Shown here: piece by piece, positions 29,393-37,376 of the stretch
Position numbering within the stretch: the first letter of the stretch is position 1
How the letters are laid out: every line of letters starts with the position of its first letter
From: Paramicrosporidium saccamoebae
Taxonomy: Eukaryota > Rozellomycota
DNA: 52,123 nt
Reading direction: 5' to 3'
Assembly (NCBI GenBank): GCA_002794465.1
Contig: MTSL01000190.1
Coordinates: forward strand, 1 to 52,123
The notes under the pieces: model-generated
Told to the model about the DNA's origin: nothing
What the model saw: the letters and a program-made list of their open reading frames with translations, nothing else
Databases searched by the model: none
Position numbers and translations under genes: made by a program

Positions 29393-30937
29393 ATGGAACG
29401 GCGGTGGCAATTCATTCTTACACAATTCGTCCTGCCATTTCTGGTGGGAGTGGGGATTGCCGTGGTTATAGTAACATGGCGGACGAACGTCCCTCGGCAC
29501 GATGATGAACCGGCCATGATGGCACAGCCGTCAATGATTATTGAGCCAATGGCCCAATTCGAAGAGCTCAAAGTGGAGGAGGATCAGCAAATTGCAGCCG
29601 AACCAAAGATTGAGGAGGAGCCTGGACCAGCCGAGTTTACGCCAATGAACACACCTCCTAAGCCCGACGATGCGGCGAAACGAAAACTGCGCGCAGAGCG
29701 AGCCGCCAAGGGCAGCTGGACCTGCCGACACCGCTCCACCAAGTGGCTTGAACAAAACTCGCAGTATCTCCCATCCGAGTTACGTGAATATCTCCAACGG
29801 TACAACCGACTTCATGACAAGTCGCTGAAAGAGTTGTCAGTCGAAGAGGCTTTTCAGACCAGCCTGACGAGTGTCAAAAATAATGTGCGATATATAGTAT
29901 GGCGGCCGGTAGGAGAGGATTTGGCGGGACAGATTCTTAGTCTCACCTCTGCCTTCCTGCTAGCATTACTGACCGATCGAATCTTGCTCATCAATCTTCC
30001 CTATGTAAGACTATTCTTCTGCGAGCCATTCACGCGCTCCTCCTGGATCTTTCCCCAGAAACACCTGGCAGATTTAAATAATTTCACAGTGATGCGAAAC
30101 GCCTTGCAGACGCGCACTTTACTGCGGGTTACGCGTCTCAAGCTCAAAGACGGATTCCAGGATGACGACTCGATCTTTCTAACTTGCAATGGAAACCTCA
30201 AGACGATGATAGCGCATTCCCAAATCCTACTGGTCGAGTCACCAGTTGGATTTGTGGAATTATTAGCTGCAAATCCGTCTCATCGTAACCGTCTCAACCA
30301 CCTGTTCCAGGATCGTCCTATCTACACTCTTCTCATGCACCATTTGCTGCACCCATCAAACGACATGTGGTTCCGGATTATTGACACATATCATGTGCAC
30401 TACACTAATGATGTTGAGCGTCCCTCCCGTCTCGGTGTCCATTTGCCCGTTGTTGGAACTGACGCGGTTGAATCCTTCAAACTCCGCCACAAGATGCAAT
30501 GCGCCCTCCGGAAGCATATCGACTTGCCGACCACACAGGGCCGCATTATCTACTACAGTCCCTCAGGGCCGACCAACGACCCCCGATTGTGGGCAAAGAG
30601 ACAGCTGAGTATTCCGATGGGATACAAATTGGTGACGTCAACAGCAGAGAATTCCAAAAAGGGCTACCTGGGCGACTGGCGACGGCTCCTCACAGATATA
30701 TGGATGGGTAGTTGGACGCATGTATTTGTGATAGGCGAAATGACTCAGGCGGCACTGGCGACGCATTACTACCGGGCAAAGGAGTCGTGGGTACTGGAGC
30801 AACAAGCCGAGGGAGAGGATTGCAACTATGTTGCAATGTCGTCTGCATACCTACTGCCAGTGCCTGAAAATTTGACTGATTGTCCAGCCTTTCGGCAAGA
30901 ATGGCGTGCCAAATACAAAAAAGTCAAATCTCAATAA
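29393..30937 (+). CDS. Diverged GT37-like glycosyltransferase homologue, type II membrane protein
   Basis: This single exon encodes 514 residues. A basic start (MERRWQ) and one anchor (FVLPFLVGVGIAVVIVTW) are followed by an acidic/Pro-rich stem and a luminal domain. The segment ILSLTSAFLLALLTDRILLINLP matches the motif I region of GT37 fucosyltransferases and of the gene at 16523-17884. However, the usual GxGNR before it reads EDLAGQ here. The later arginine-containing (GLQxR) and serine-threonine motifs also look lost (RLGVHLPVV, WTHVFVIGEMTQAAL). It may be a pseudoenzyme or have a different donor. The stop codon sits inside AATAAA (30933-30938). Confidence 0.55.
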   Translation: MERRWQFILTQFVLPFLVGVGIAVVIVTWRTNVPRHDDEPAMMAQPSMIIEPMAQFEELKVEEDQQIAAEPKIEEEPGPAEFTPMNTPPKPDDAAKRKLRAERAAKGSWTCRHRSTKWLEQNSQYLPSELREYLQRYNRLHDKSLKELSVEEAFQTSLTSVKNNVRYIVWRPVGEDLAGQILSLTSAFLLALLTDRILLINLPYVRLFFCEPFTRSSWIFPQKHLADLNNFTVMRNALQTRTLLRVTRLKLKDGFQDDDSIFLTCNGNLKTMIAHSQILLVESPVGFVELLAANPSHRNRLNHLFQDRPIYTLLMHHLLHPSNDMWFRIIDTYHVHYTNDVERPSRLGVHLPVVGTDAVESFKLRHKMQCALRKHIDLPTTQGRIIYYSPSGPTNDPRLWAKRQLSIPMGYKLVTSTAENSKKGYLGDWRRLLTDIWMGSWTHVFVIGEMTQAALATHYYRAKESWVLEQQAEGEDCNYVAMSSAYLLPVPENLTDCPAFRQEWRAKYKKVKSQ

Positions 30938-30964
30938 AGCGATGCAAACTGTGAGATAGTATAA

Positions 30965-31140
30965 CTACGAGCCAGGGATACGAACAGGTACTGTTGATGG
31001 GTCTCGTTTTTATTAAAGTATATAGCTTCTTTATAGGTAACCATTCCGAATATAACCAAACTGGCCTGTGGGACCGCCACCTGAGTCGGACTCGCCAATA
31101 ATAAGCGGGTGCTGTTTAACAGGGACCTTATAACCTCACA
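30965..31140 (+). repeat. Dispersed ~100-bp repeat, one full and one partial copy
   Basis: ATTAAAGTATATAGCTTCTT (from 31012) through CCAATAATAAGCGGGTGCTG and ACCTTATAACC (to 31136) aligns almost continuously with 9948-10080. A partial unit (GAACAGGTACTGTTGATGGG) precedes at about 30975-31005. The copy lies in the 528-bp gap after the second GT37-like gene, which holds no gene. Confidence 0.75.
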
Positions 31141-31255
31141 CCAACAGATCGGCTACATGATGATGCGACGACCTACGTACAGAAACAGGAAGCGAGAGCT
31201 ATGTTTATTGGGGTAGAGTGTCTTTTCTAGGGCGGTTTTCACCGATCATGCTCTG

Positions 31256-31392
31256 ACTAGATATGACGTGACATGACATGTCATGATATTATATTATATT
31301 ATATCACTATTATACTATTTTGATATTCCAATATTCCACTATTTCACTATTTTGATATTCCACTATATCACTATTCCAATATTTTACAGATT
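31256..31392. repeat. AT-rich simple repeat tract
   Basis: The tract opens with GACATGACATGTCATGATAT, then has TATAT runs and many variants of TATTCCACTATTTCACTATT. It lies 75 bp upstream of the LMBR1-like gene. It is low-complexity DNA with no coding potential. Confidence 0.8.
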
Positions 31393-31438
31393 CGCCGTGT
31401 ATCAATAAGTAATGCCTGCAAACATATGGACATAGTAT

Positions 31439-31450
31439 CTGATTGGTCAG
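31439..31450. promoter_or_regulatory. Palindromic CCAAT element CTGATTGGTCAG
   Basis: This perfect 12-bp palindrome contains a CCAAT box on the minus strand and lies 15 bp upstream of the ATG of the LMBR1-like gene. Partial versions (TGACCAAT or CCAATCAG) occur upstream of several other starts in the window: 1370, 10801, 29356 and 48199. Confidence 0.5.
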
Positions 31451-31465
31451 TAATGCTGCGATGAG

Positions 31466-33307
31466 ATGAACAGTTCAACAGACGAATTCTATGAATCCAG
31501 CCGTCGTGCCGTTGCCGTCCTGCTGCTCTTCTGGCTTTCTTATGTGCTTGCCTACACCATAATGGCCTGGGTCATTCTCCCATCGCGGCCGTATAATCCA
31601 TTGTCTCGGAAGCGACGTTCGAATTTGTCGCGACTCATGCTGTTGGGGCGACCGGAGCGGAGACCGCGCTCACTGCCCCCCGCCAGGACAAATAGACACT
31701 TGAGGACGGCTAGTCTGCGGGACATTGCAGAAAGTGAAGGAGACCACAGTCTTTGTGATGTGGACAGTCTCTCGCGAGCCAGTGACACTGACGCTGGTTG
31801 GGGAGATGAGTTTCGAGTGTCTTCGGGAAGCGTGGAGGCATTATCGAGTCGTCACATTTTGTCCTCGTTTGCACCGGAATACACTGCCGCTGTCTGCGGC
31901 TTGGCGGTGGTGATTCAGGGCATCTTGTTGGTGCCGGCTAGTTTGGCAGTGTTGGCAGTGGTGGATGGAATGCCCGAGGCACAGCGGCTTTTCCATGGAA
32001 TATTGCTTCGATGGTGGCATTGGGCCTGGAATGCTGCATTGATTCTTATATTTGCAGCATTACCAGTGTCATCAGCTTGGATAGAAGGTCGTGGTCGGAG
32101 AGACGCACCGATTCTAAAGAAACTCTCTATACTGTGCTACCGACTCGTTGATGGAATTTCCCGATGGGGTCTTCTAAAGCCTCTGCTCCTCGGCATCGCC
32201 ATGATATTTTTTTACCTGCTGGCAGTTCTTTTGGGCTTTTTCAGTCCCATCAACTTGAACGAATGGGCCATCATCCTGAACATTGCCTGTATAGGCACAA
32301 TATCACTTGCTAGTTTGGTTTGTATCCCATTGGGAGTGTCAACCATCTTTCGCAATATCTTGGCCCTTGATGTTGTTCCTGGAGGCTACCGTGAAGCTAC
32401 GGATCAGCTGGTCGAGTTGAAAGAATTGAAGGAGCAAATATTGTCCATTGAGACTACACTTGCTCCCCAAGGTACGCTGCGAAGAAATGCGTCCATGCCA
32501 ATGGAACTCACCCCCGTCTCGTCAAAATCGCTTCGGTCCAAGCTGATAGAATTGCGATCTAGGTCGTCCGAGCTGCAAAGTCAGCTCCCATATGGTAGTA
32601 GATCAGGATGGCGAAGAATGGGGGTTGCGCTACTTGTCTTTATAATTAGTCTTTCCTTGGCGTTCGCTATTTATGTCGAGGTCCGCTGCTTTATCCAGTT
32701 TATTGTTACTAATCTGCTTTGGTATATACCAGGTGTCCAACTTGTGGATCGTCTATTGTACCAGCTGGCCTTGCTTGTTGGTCTTGTTCATGTTCCTAGC
32801 GTCGAGACTCGGCCGAAAAGGATAGACGTCTACTCATTGATCATTTCCGCCTGGATGAGCCTGATGCTTATGACTGTGCTGTTCATTGGGTTACGACGGC
32901 TCGTGAGACGTCGCCTCAAGAGTGTGCACATAATCACTGCACAGTTTTCGTTGCCCAGACGGACATTGGACAAGTTTATAGCTCCACTGATGATTGGGTT
33001 GGCTTCTACGATTCTCTTTGTTCCACTGCTTTCCTTGTCGGGAGCGACGGATTACATTGACTCTCAGATTACTGCTGGGGACCGGATTAACAGCTATGTT
33101 TCACCTCTGGCCAGCGTATTCCCTCCGCCATTACGGAACCTCTTTGGTGCCTTGCATCATGTCGTGTTTCTGAGATTTCCCCTGCTCGTCTGGCTGATCA
33201 TGGCGTATCGAGGGTTATTGATTCTGGTCCTGGTGGGAGTCGGTACTCGATCCGTCCGTGCCAGCATCCAACTGCTTGTCGACAAGTCCAAGTCACATAT
33301 AGAATAG
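31466..33307 (+). CDS. LMBR1-like multi-pass membrane protein
   Basis: This single exon encodes 613 residues. About nine hydrophobic segments are visible: one near the N-terminus (AVLLLFWLSYVLAYTIMAWV), a polar Arg/Ser-rich loop, then ILLVPASLAVLAVVDG with a HGILLRWWHWAWNAALILIF segment, and further helices to the C-terminus. A central charged region (residues about 310-385) looks coiled-coil. The order and the W-x-WN motif before a membrane helix fit the LMBR1/LIMR family of lysosomal or plasma-membrane proteins. That family includes lipocalin receptor LIMR and the cobalamin exporter helper LMBD1. Function in this organism is unknown. An LMBR1-like assignment is based on pattern, not on a search. 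Confidence 0.7.
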   Translation: MNSSTDEFYESSRRAVAVLLLFWLSYVLAYTIMAWVILPSRPYNPLSRKRRSNLSRLMLLGRPERRPRSLPPARTNRHLRTASLRDIAESEGDHSLCDVDSLSRASDTDAGWGDEFRVSSGSVEALSSRHILSSFAPEYTAAVCGLAVVIQGILLVPASLAVLAVVDGMPEAQRLFHGILLRWWHWAWNAALILIFAALPVSSAWIEGRGRRDAPILKKLSILCYRLVDGISRWGLLKPLLLGIAMIFFYLLAVLLGFFSPINLNEWAIILNIACIGTISLASLVCIPLGVSTIFRNILALDVVPGGYREATDQLVELKELKEQILSIETTLAPQGTLRRNASMPMELTPVSSKSLRSKLIELRSRSSELQSQLPYGSRSGWRRMGVALLVFIISLSLAFAIYVEVRCFIQFIVTNLLWYIPGVQLVDRLLYQLALLVGLVHVPSVETRPKRIDVYSLIISAWMSLMLMTVLFIGLRRLVRRRLKSVHIITAQFSLPRRTLDKFIAPLMIGLASTILFVPLLSLSGATDYIDSQITAGDRINSYVSPLASVFPPPLRNLFGALHHVVFLRFPLLVWLIMAYRGLLILVLVGVGTRSVRASIQLLVDKSKSHIE

Positions 33308-33453
33308 TTGTAATATTATTTAGTATATAATGGAGTCTCGTCCAATTCCAATTGTAGGATGACTGCGTGAGTGCGTGAGTGGGTATATTTACTGGTTGCA
33401 AATTACGGAACAGTAATAATGAATTTTTACTACATCCTCAAATCCAAACTTTA

Positions 33454-35198
33454 CTATTTTGTTATGGAAAGACTTCCAAATTTGGAATTCCAGTCAAGAT
33501 AAAGATCCAGATCGGCAGTGGAGACGCTGGCACGCACTTGAGTCATGGCATCTCGGAAATCGTGAATCAAAATGGATCTGACCTGATCGGCTGCTACCTC
33601 CATAATGTTCTCGATGCTCCGAATGGGTCCCAGCGCAGCCTCGCGACACAGATTGTCTACATCTGCGCCTGAATAGCCGTCCGTCTTGGTGCATATTTCC
33701 TCCATATGTTCATTGCTTAGCTCATGGCGTTGGGAGGCCAGCAGAGTCTGGACAATAGTGAGACGGGCCGGCGCGTCAGGAAGTGGAATGTATAATCGCT
33801 TGACCAATCGTCGCCGTGCTGCCTCGTCCAGTTCCTGTGGTCGATTAGTGGCACCAATGACCAAAATTCGATCAGCATCTGAGGTGGCCGCTCCATCGAA
33901 TTGGACAAGAAATTCCGTCTTGATGCGACGCGATGCTTCAAATTCGCCATCGGTGCGCTGTGTCAGTAACGAATCGATTTCGTCAATGAAAATGACACTC
34001 GGCTGCATTGCCCGAGCACAGGCAAATAATGCCCGCACCAACTTTTCGCCCTCTCCCACCCATTTGGATGTTAGGGATGAGGCGCTGATGCTGAAAAAAG
34101 TGGCCTTTGCCTGACTTGCTATGCACTTTCCAATCATTGTTTTACCGGTTCCTGGTGGGCCGAATAGCAAAAGTCCCTTTGGAGGACCGCGCAGTCCCAC
34201 GAAAATGTCGGGACGGAGCATGGGCCAAATAACAATCTCTTTGATTGTCGTTTTGGCATGTTCAAGACCGGCAATCTGCGACCAGGTGACCGTGTCCACG
34301 CGATGGATAATTTCGTTCTGAATTGTCTCCAACAATTTTGGATCAATACTTCGCAGACGTGGATCAACGTCACTATCAGCGGGCTCAGTTGGCTCTGGCG
34401 GTTTTGGAGGCTCCACCCGGACACGCTTACTGAGCCCCACCGGCTTCTTGGGCGCTGAAGAGGCCGTTTTTGCTGCGGGAGCAAGCCGTCCCATCTATAT
34501 ACATCAGTTATCCATTGACAATACCATTTGGCCTGCAGTCTGAAAATCATTTCGACCACTTGATGGCGCAGAAGTGTTTGAGGAGGGAGCATTTTCCTTG
34601 ATCGAAGCAGGAGTACTGTCCCTAGACATGGTGGGTGCATTATCCCTCACTGAAGCAGAAAGGGTCTCTCTTGACGGAACTGAAAAATTCCTCAAATTCC
34701 TCAGACTACTCGAGTTACTCGGATTACTCGGATTATTCGGATTACTCGGATTACTCAAACTATTCACAGCTCTTGAACTACCCACATGACTCATAGATTT
34801 TGGCTCAATCACTTCGGGCTTTAGCAGATTTTGATAATATGCATTCAGCTGCCCTATACAGGCGGGAGTATCTGGATGTATCTATTGTCAAGACGTGACG
34901 CATTATTTACCAAGCTCTCAATCGAATCAAATGACTCTCCAACGTCGGGCGCAACACTAGAGCGGTTCTCAAGCGACAACACCTTCATCAGTGCATCCTC
35001 CAGTGTCCATTCTGTGGCAGCACAGAGATTGTCATCTGCGCATAAAAGTAGACTTTGTTGTATCAAAGCCTCTAATGATTCTGGAGCGCATTTGTCTGTC
35101 CAACCATCCAACGAAAAGTCGAGACCATTCTCTGTATCAATGCGGTCCTGGTTGGCTTCCAGCTCTGCATACACTGCCCTCCTATACTGTTCCTCCAT
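33454..35198 (-). CDS. Fidgetin-like AAA ATPase (FIGNL1 type)
   Basis: Exons 34911-35198, 34525-34881 and 33454-34494 (minus strand) with introns of 29 and 30 nt encode 561 residues. The C-terminal AAA module belongs to the meiotic clade: [17 protein letters not shown], Walker A GPPGTGKT, Walker B IFIDEIDS, and [25 protein letters not shown], which is typical of FIGNL1/spastin/fidgetin. A short FxTA motif (DFQTAGQM) ahead of the AAA domain is typical of FIGNL1. The N-terminus has a helical part with [13 protein letters not shown] and a low-complexity Ser/Asn/Pro repeat from a 9-bp DNA repeat near 34690-34760. FIGNL1 dismantles RAD51 filaments; spastin-like severing of microtubules is the main alternative. 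Confidence 0.75.
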
Positions 35199-35220
35199 GA
35201 CCGAAAAAGTAAAGTTTATA

Positions 35221-35345
35221 TATCATAATAATTCGAGGCCATTCGATAATGCCATGTCCTAATAATCCGAGACCAGTCAATACACATTCTATTGTCATGT
35301 CATGTCATGTCATAATAATTCGAAACGATTAGATGATATCAGGCA
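35221..35345. repeat. Diverged intergenic repeat with CATAATAATTCGA
   Basis: Three imperfect copies of CATAATAATTCGAGGCCATT-like sequence start near 35223, 35259 and 35309. A CATGT run (35294-35310) lies before the third. The array fills the gap between the FIGNL1-like and eS27 genes. Confidence 0.6.
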
Positions 35346-35395
35346 AAGCATTAGACATAAGTAGGTATTATTCTACCGGACTATAATGCTACTAT

Positions 35396-35736
35396 TTAGT
35401 TAAACTTGCGTCTGAACTGGGTTCCATCAACAAGACGGGCCTTTCCACCGGTGGGGTGGCACAGAACCTGGTTGCAGCTCGGGCAGGCAACTACAGTCTG
35501 GGCGTGGCTGAATACGGTCGTGATATTGAAGCATCCTTGGCACTTGACATCCATAAAGTACGAGTTCGGGCCCTGCACCAGGCGCTTCTTCTTGTGGGTG
35601 GTCTTGACCGTCGCGGGAAGCGGGTTCAACAAATCCACAACAAGCTAAGCGGTTAGAAACTGTATTATGGGGGAAACGGGAGCGCAGAGGCCGCGGTTAG
35701 ATGGATGGAAGGGTGGGGAACGGTACTTACAGTCAT
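35396..35736 (-). CDS. RPS27: Ribosomal protein eS27
   Basis: Exon 1 is only ATG ACT (35731-35736). An 86-nt intron (35645-35730, GTAAGT...CTTAG) is followed by exon 2 (35396-35644). The 84-residue product begins [12 protein letters not shown], aligning with yeast MVLVQDLLHP. It has the invariant [20 protein letters not shown], the zinc finger CxxC...CxxC (CQGC and CPSC), and ends GTQFRRKFN. It is a component of the small ribosomal subunit. This is the only intron in the window much longer than 36 nt, and its place right after the start resembles ribosomal-protein introns of yeasts. The start lies 32 bp from the divergent TOM20-SET gene. Confidence 0.95.
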
Positions 35737-35768
35737 GGTCACTGAGAGGACCCTGGTCGCGGAGCTAG

Positions 35769-37269
35769 ATGAACCTGAGCTGGAGACAGTTGCTGCTGTG
35801 CGGCACCGTGGTGGCTGCGACAGGCATAATAGGATATCGTCTATTGACGACCGCTCAAGTGCATGCAGAGAAGAAGGTAAAAGAAGTCAAGACTGCGGGA
35901 AAGGCTCATAAAAAAGTCAAGCGTCGTGCCAAACCAGAAGCCACTGGGGGGGAGACGTTGCCCGATGGGTTAGGTGACATGCTGGGAAAGTGCGAGCTTT
36001 CAGTCCCTGAACTGCTCAACCTTTCTCCCGAGGAAAAGCAAAATGTATTCTACGCTTTGCTAATGAGAGGGGAAATGGTCATGTCAAAGGGTCCTGCCGA
36101 GGTGGAAAAGGCCTTGGACTACTTTTCCAAAGCCGTATCGATAGTTCCTAATCCTGGTGAGGTTGTCGCTGCATTTGAAAATACTCTCCCACGGCCCATC
36201 TTCAATGCGCTTTTAGACAGGATTCAGCGCGACATTCAAGTAAAGGTTGGAGAATACTTTGCTGGACTGCTCCCAACAGATAGCAAGGCTACTTTTGCAG
36301 AGACGCTGATAGCCGAGCCGGGAGCTGAACATCCCTCAAAGGTATGGGTTCCTAATGCCACCGACGATGTAAGTGTTGGGACGACTCTTTGGGAGGAACA
36401 TGCAGACGTGGTTGCCCTCAATGTGGAGGCAAAAGGCGAGCACTGTGAGCATTGTTTAAGGAGCTTGCATGGGACCCACGTCGGATGTCCTGCCTGTGAC
36501 CAACCACTCTACTGCTCTCAGCCCTGTCAGATCAAGTCGGCTGAAGTATACCATGCGTACTTTTGCAAGGCACCAAACGCAGTATACAGCGCCATGAATG
36601 AGCTGCGCCAAGTCTGCAAGGAAAATCAGTCATCACTTGCTTTGCTCGTGTTGCGATATGTTGCCTTCCTGCTGAGCGAGGAACTACGTGGCAATGGAGC
36701 TGCCAACAACGGCCCATTTGCCCATTATGACCATTTGCGACCAGTGTTCAGAGCACCAAATGACATTGATCGCACCGAGGCCAAAATATTACGAGAGATT
36801 TTTTCATCCACGAACAAGAACATTGTTGAATGTACCCGACCTGGGATGGCAGCTAATTCTGTAGTTTTAAGCGATGATATTTACACTTCAATGAAGGCAA
36901 CTATTGCCAGATGTGTCATGTCCAGTTCAACTGACGATGCACTTTCTCATATGGTATACTCCCTACGGTAAATTCACGTTTTAGGAGTGTCGCAATCTGA
37001 ACGATTCTCTCCAAGCATTATCCTTTTTCCACGTCTCCGCCCACATACCGCATTCTTGTGATCCTAACGCTATGGCTATTCGCCCCGTTGCTGGTAGTCT
37101 GCGAGTTGCAGCTCTTAAGAATATTTCCAATGGCGAAAAGTTGACCATGTCATATTTGCCATTCGCCGAGGGCACTTCCACTGCCGAGCGACAGCTGCAC
37201 CTGATGCGCATATTTGGAATCCACTGCCAGTGCAAATTGTGCACGGACGATCTTCCCATCCCAGCTTAG
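35769..37269 (+). CDS. TOM20 domain fused to MYND-SET methyltransferase
   Basis: Exons 35769-36831, 36865-36953 and 36985-37269 (introns 33 and 31 nt) encode 478 residues. Residues 1-25 form an anchor (LLLCGTVVAATGIIGYRLL) followed by Lys-rich sequence. Residues about 80-160 match the TOM20/MAS20 receptor domain (LSPEEKQNVFYALLMRGEM, KALDYFSKAVSIVPNPGEVV, FENTLPRPIFNALL). Then a split SET domain of SMYD/SET5 type follows: GTTLWEEHADVVAL, a MYND zinc finger (CEHC...CPAC...YCSQPCQ...YHAYFC), EFLSDDIYTSMK, HSCDPNA, NGEKLTMSYLPF and a post-SET CQCKLC. A protein lysine methyltransferase tethered to the mitochondrial outer membrane is the natural inference. The 33-nt intron has no stop and is easily missed. 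Confidence 0.8.
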
Positions 37270-37284
37270 TGAATGCAACAATAA

Positions 37285-37350
37285 ATTCTTGTAGAAAGAA
37301 CATGGTATTCTTGTAGAAAGAACATGGTATTACTGTAGAAAGAACATGTC
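37285..37350. repeat. Intergenic minisatellite, three 22-bp units
   Basis: Three copies of ATTCTTGTAGAAAGAACATG plus GT start at 37285, 37307 and 37329. They fill the 107-bp gap between the TOM20-SET stop and the RPC1 start. Each copy contains an ATG, so the RPC1 leader would carry upstream ATGs unless transcription starts after 37350. An alternative ATG at 37346 overlaps the last copy but is out of frame with RPC1. Confidence 0.9.
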
Positions 37351-37376
37351 CACGGCTTCCGGGGTGGGTGGTGAAG

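Noticed and set aside
29315-29500. Longer N-terminus for the unknown membrane protein
   Set aside because: It would overlap the start of the divergent GT37-like gene, and the extra residues are of low-complexity, unconserved character.
33686-34114. Plus-strand ORF inside the AAA ATPase genes (also 46881-47444)
   Set aside because: These are antisense shadows of well-conserved AAA coding sequence.
36000-36330. TOM20 and SET parts as two adjacent genes
   Set aside because: They lie in one uninterrupted 1063-nt exon with no stop, start or splice signal needed between them.
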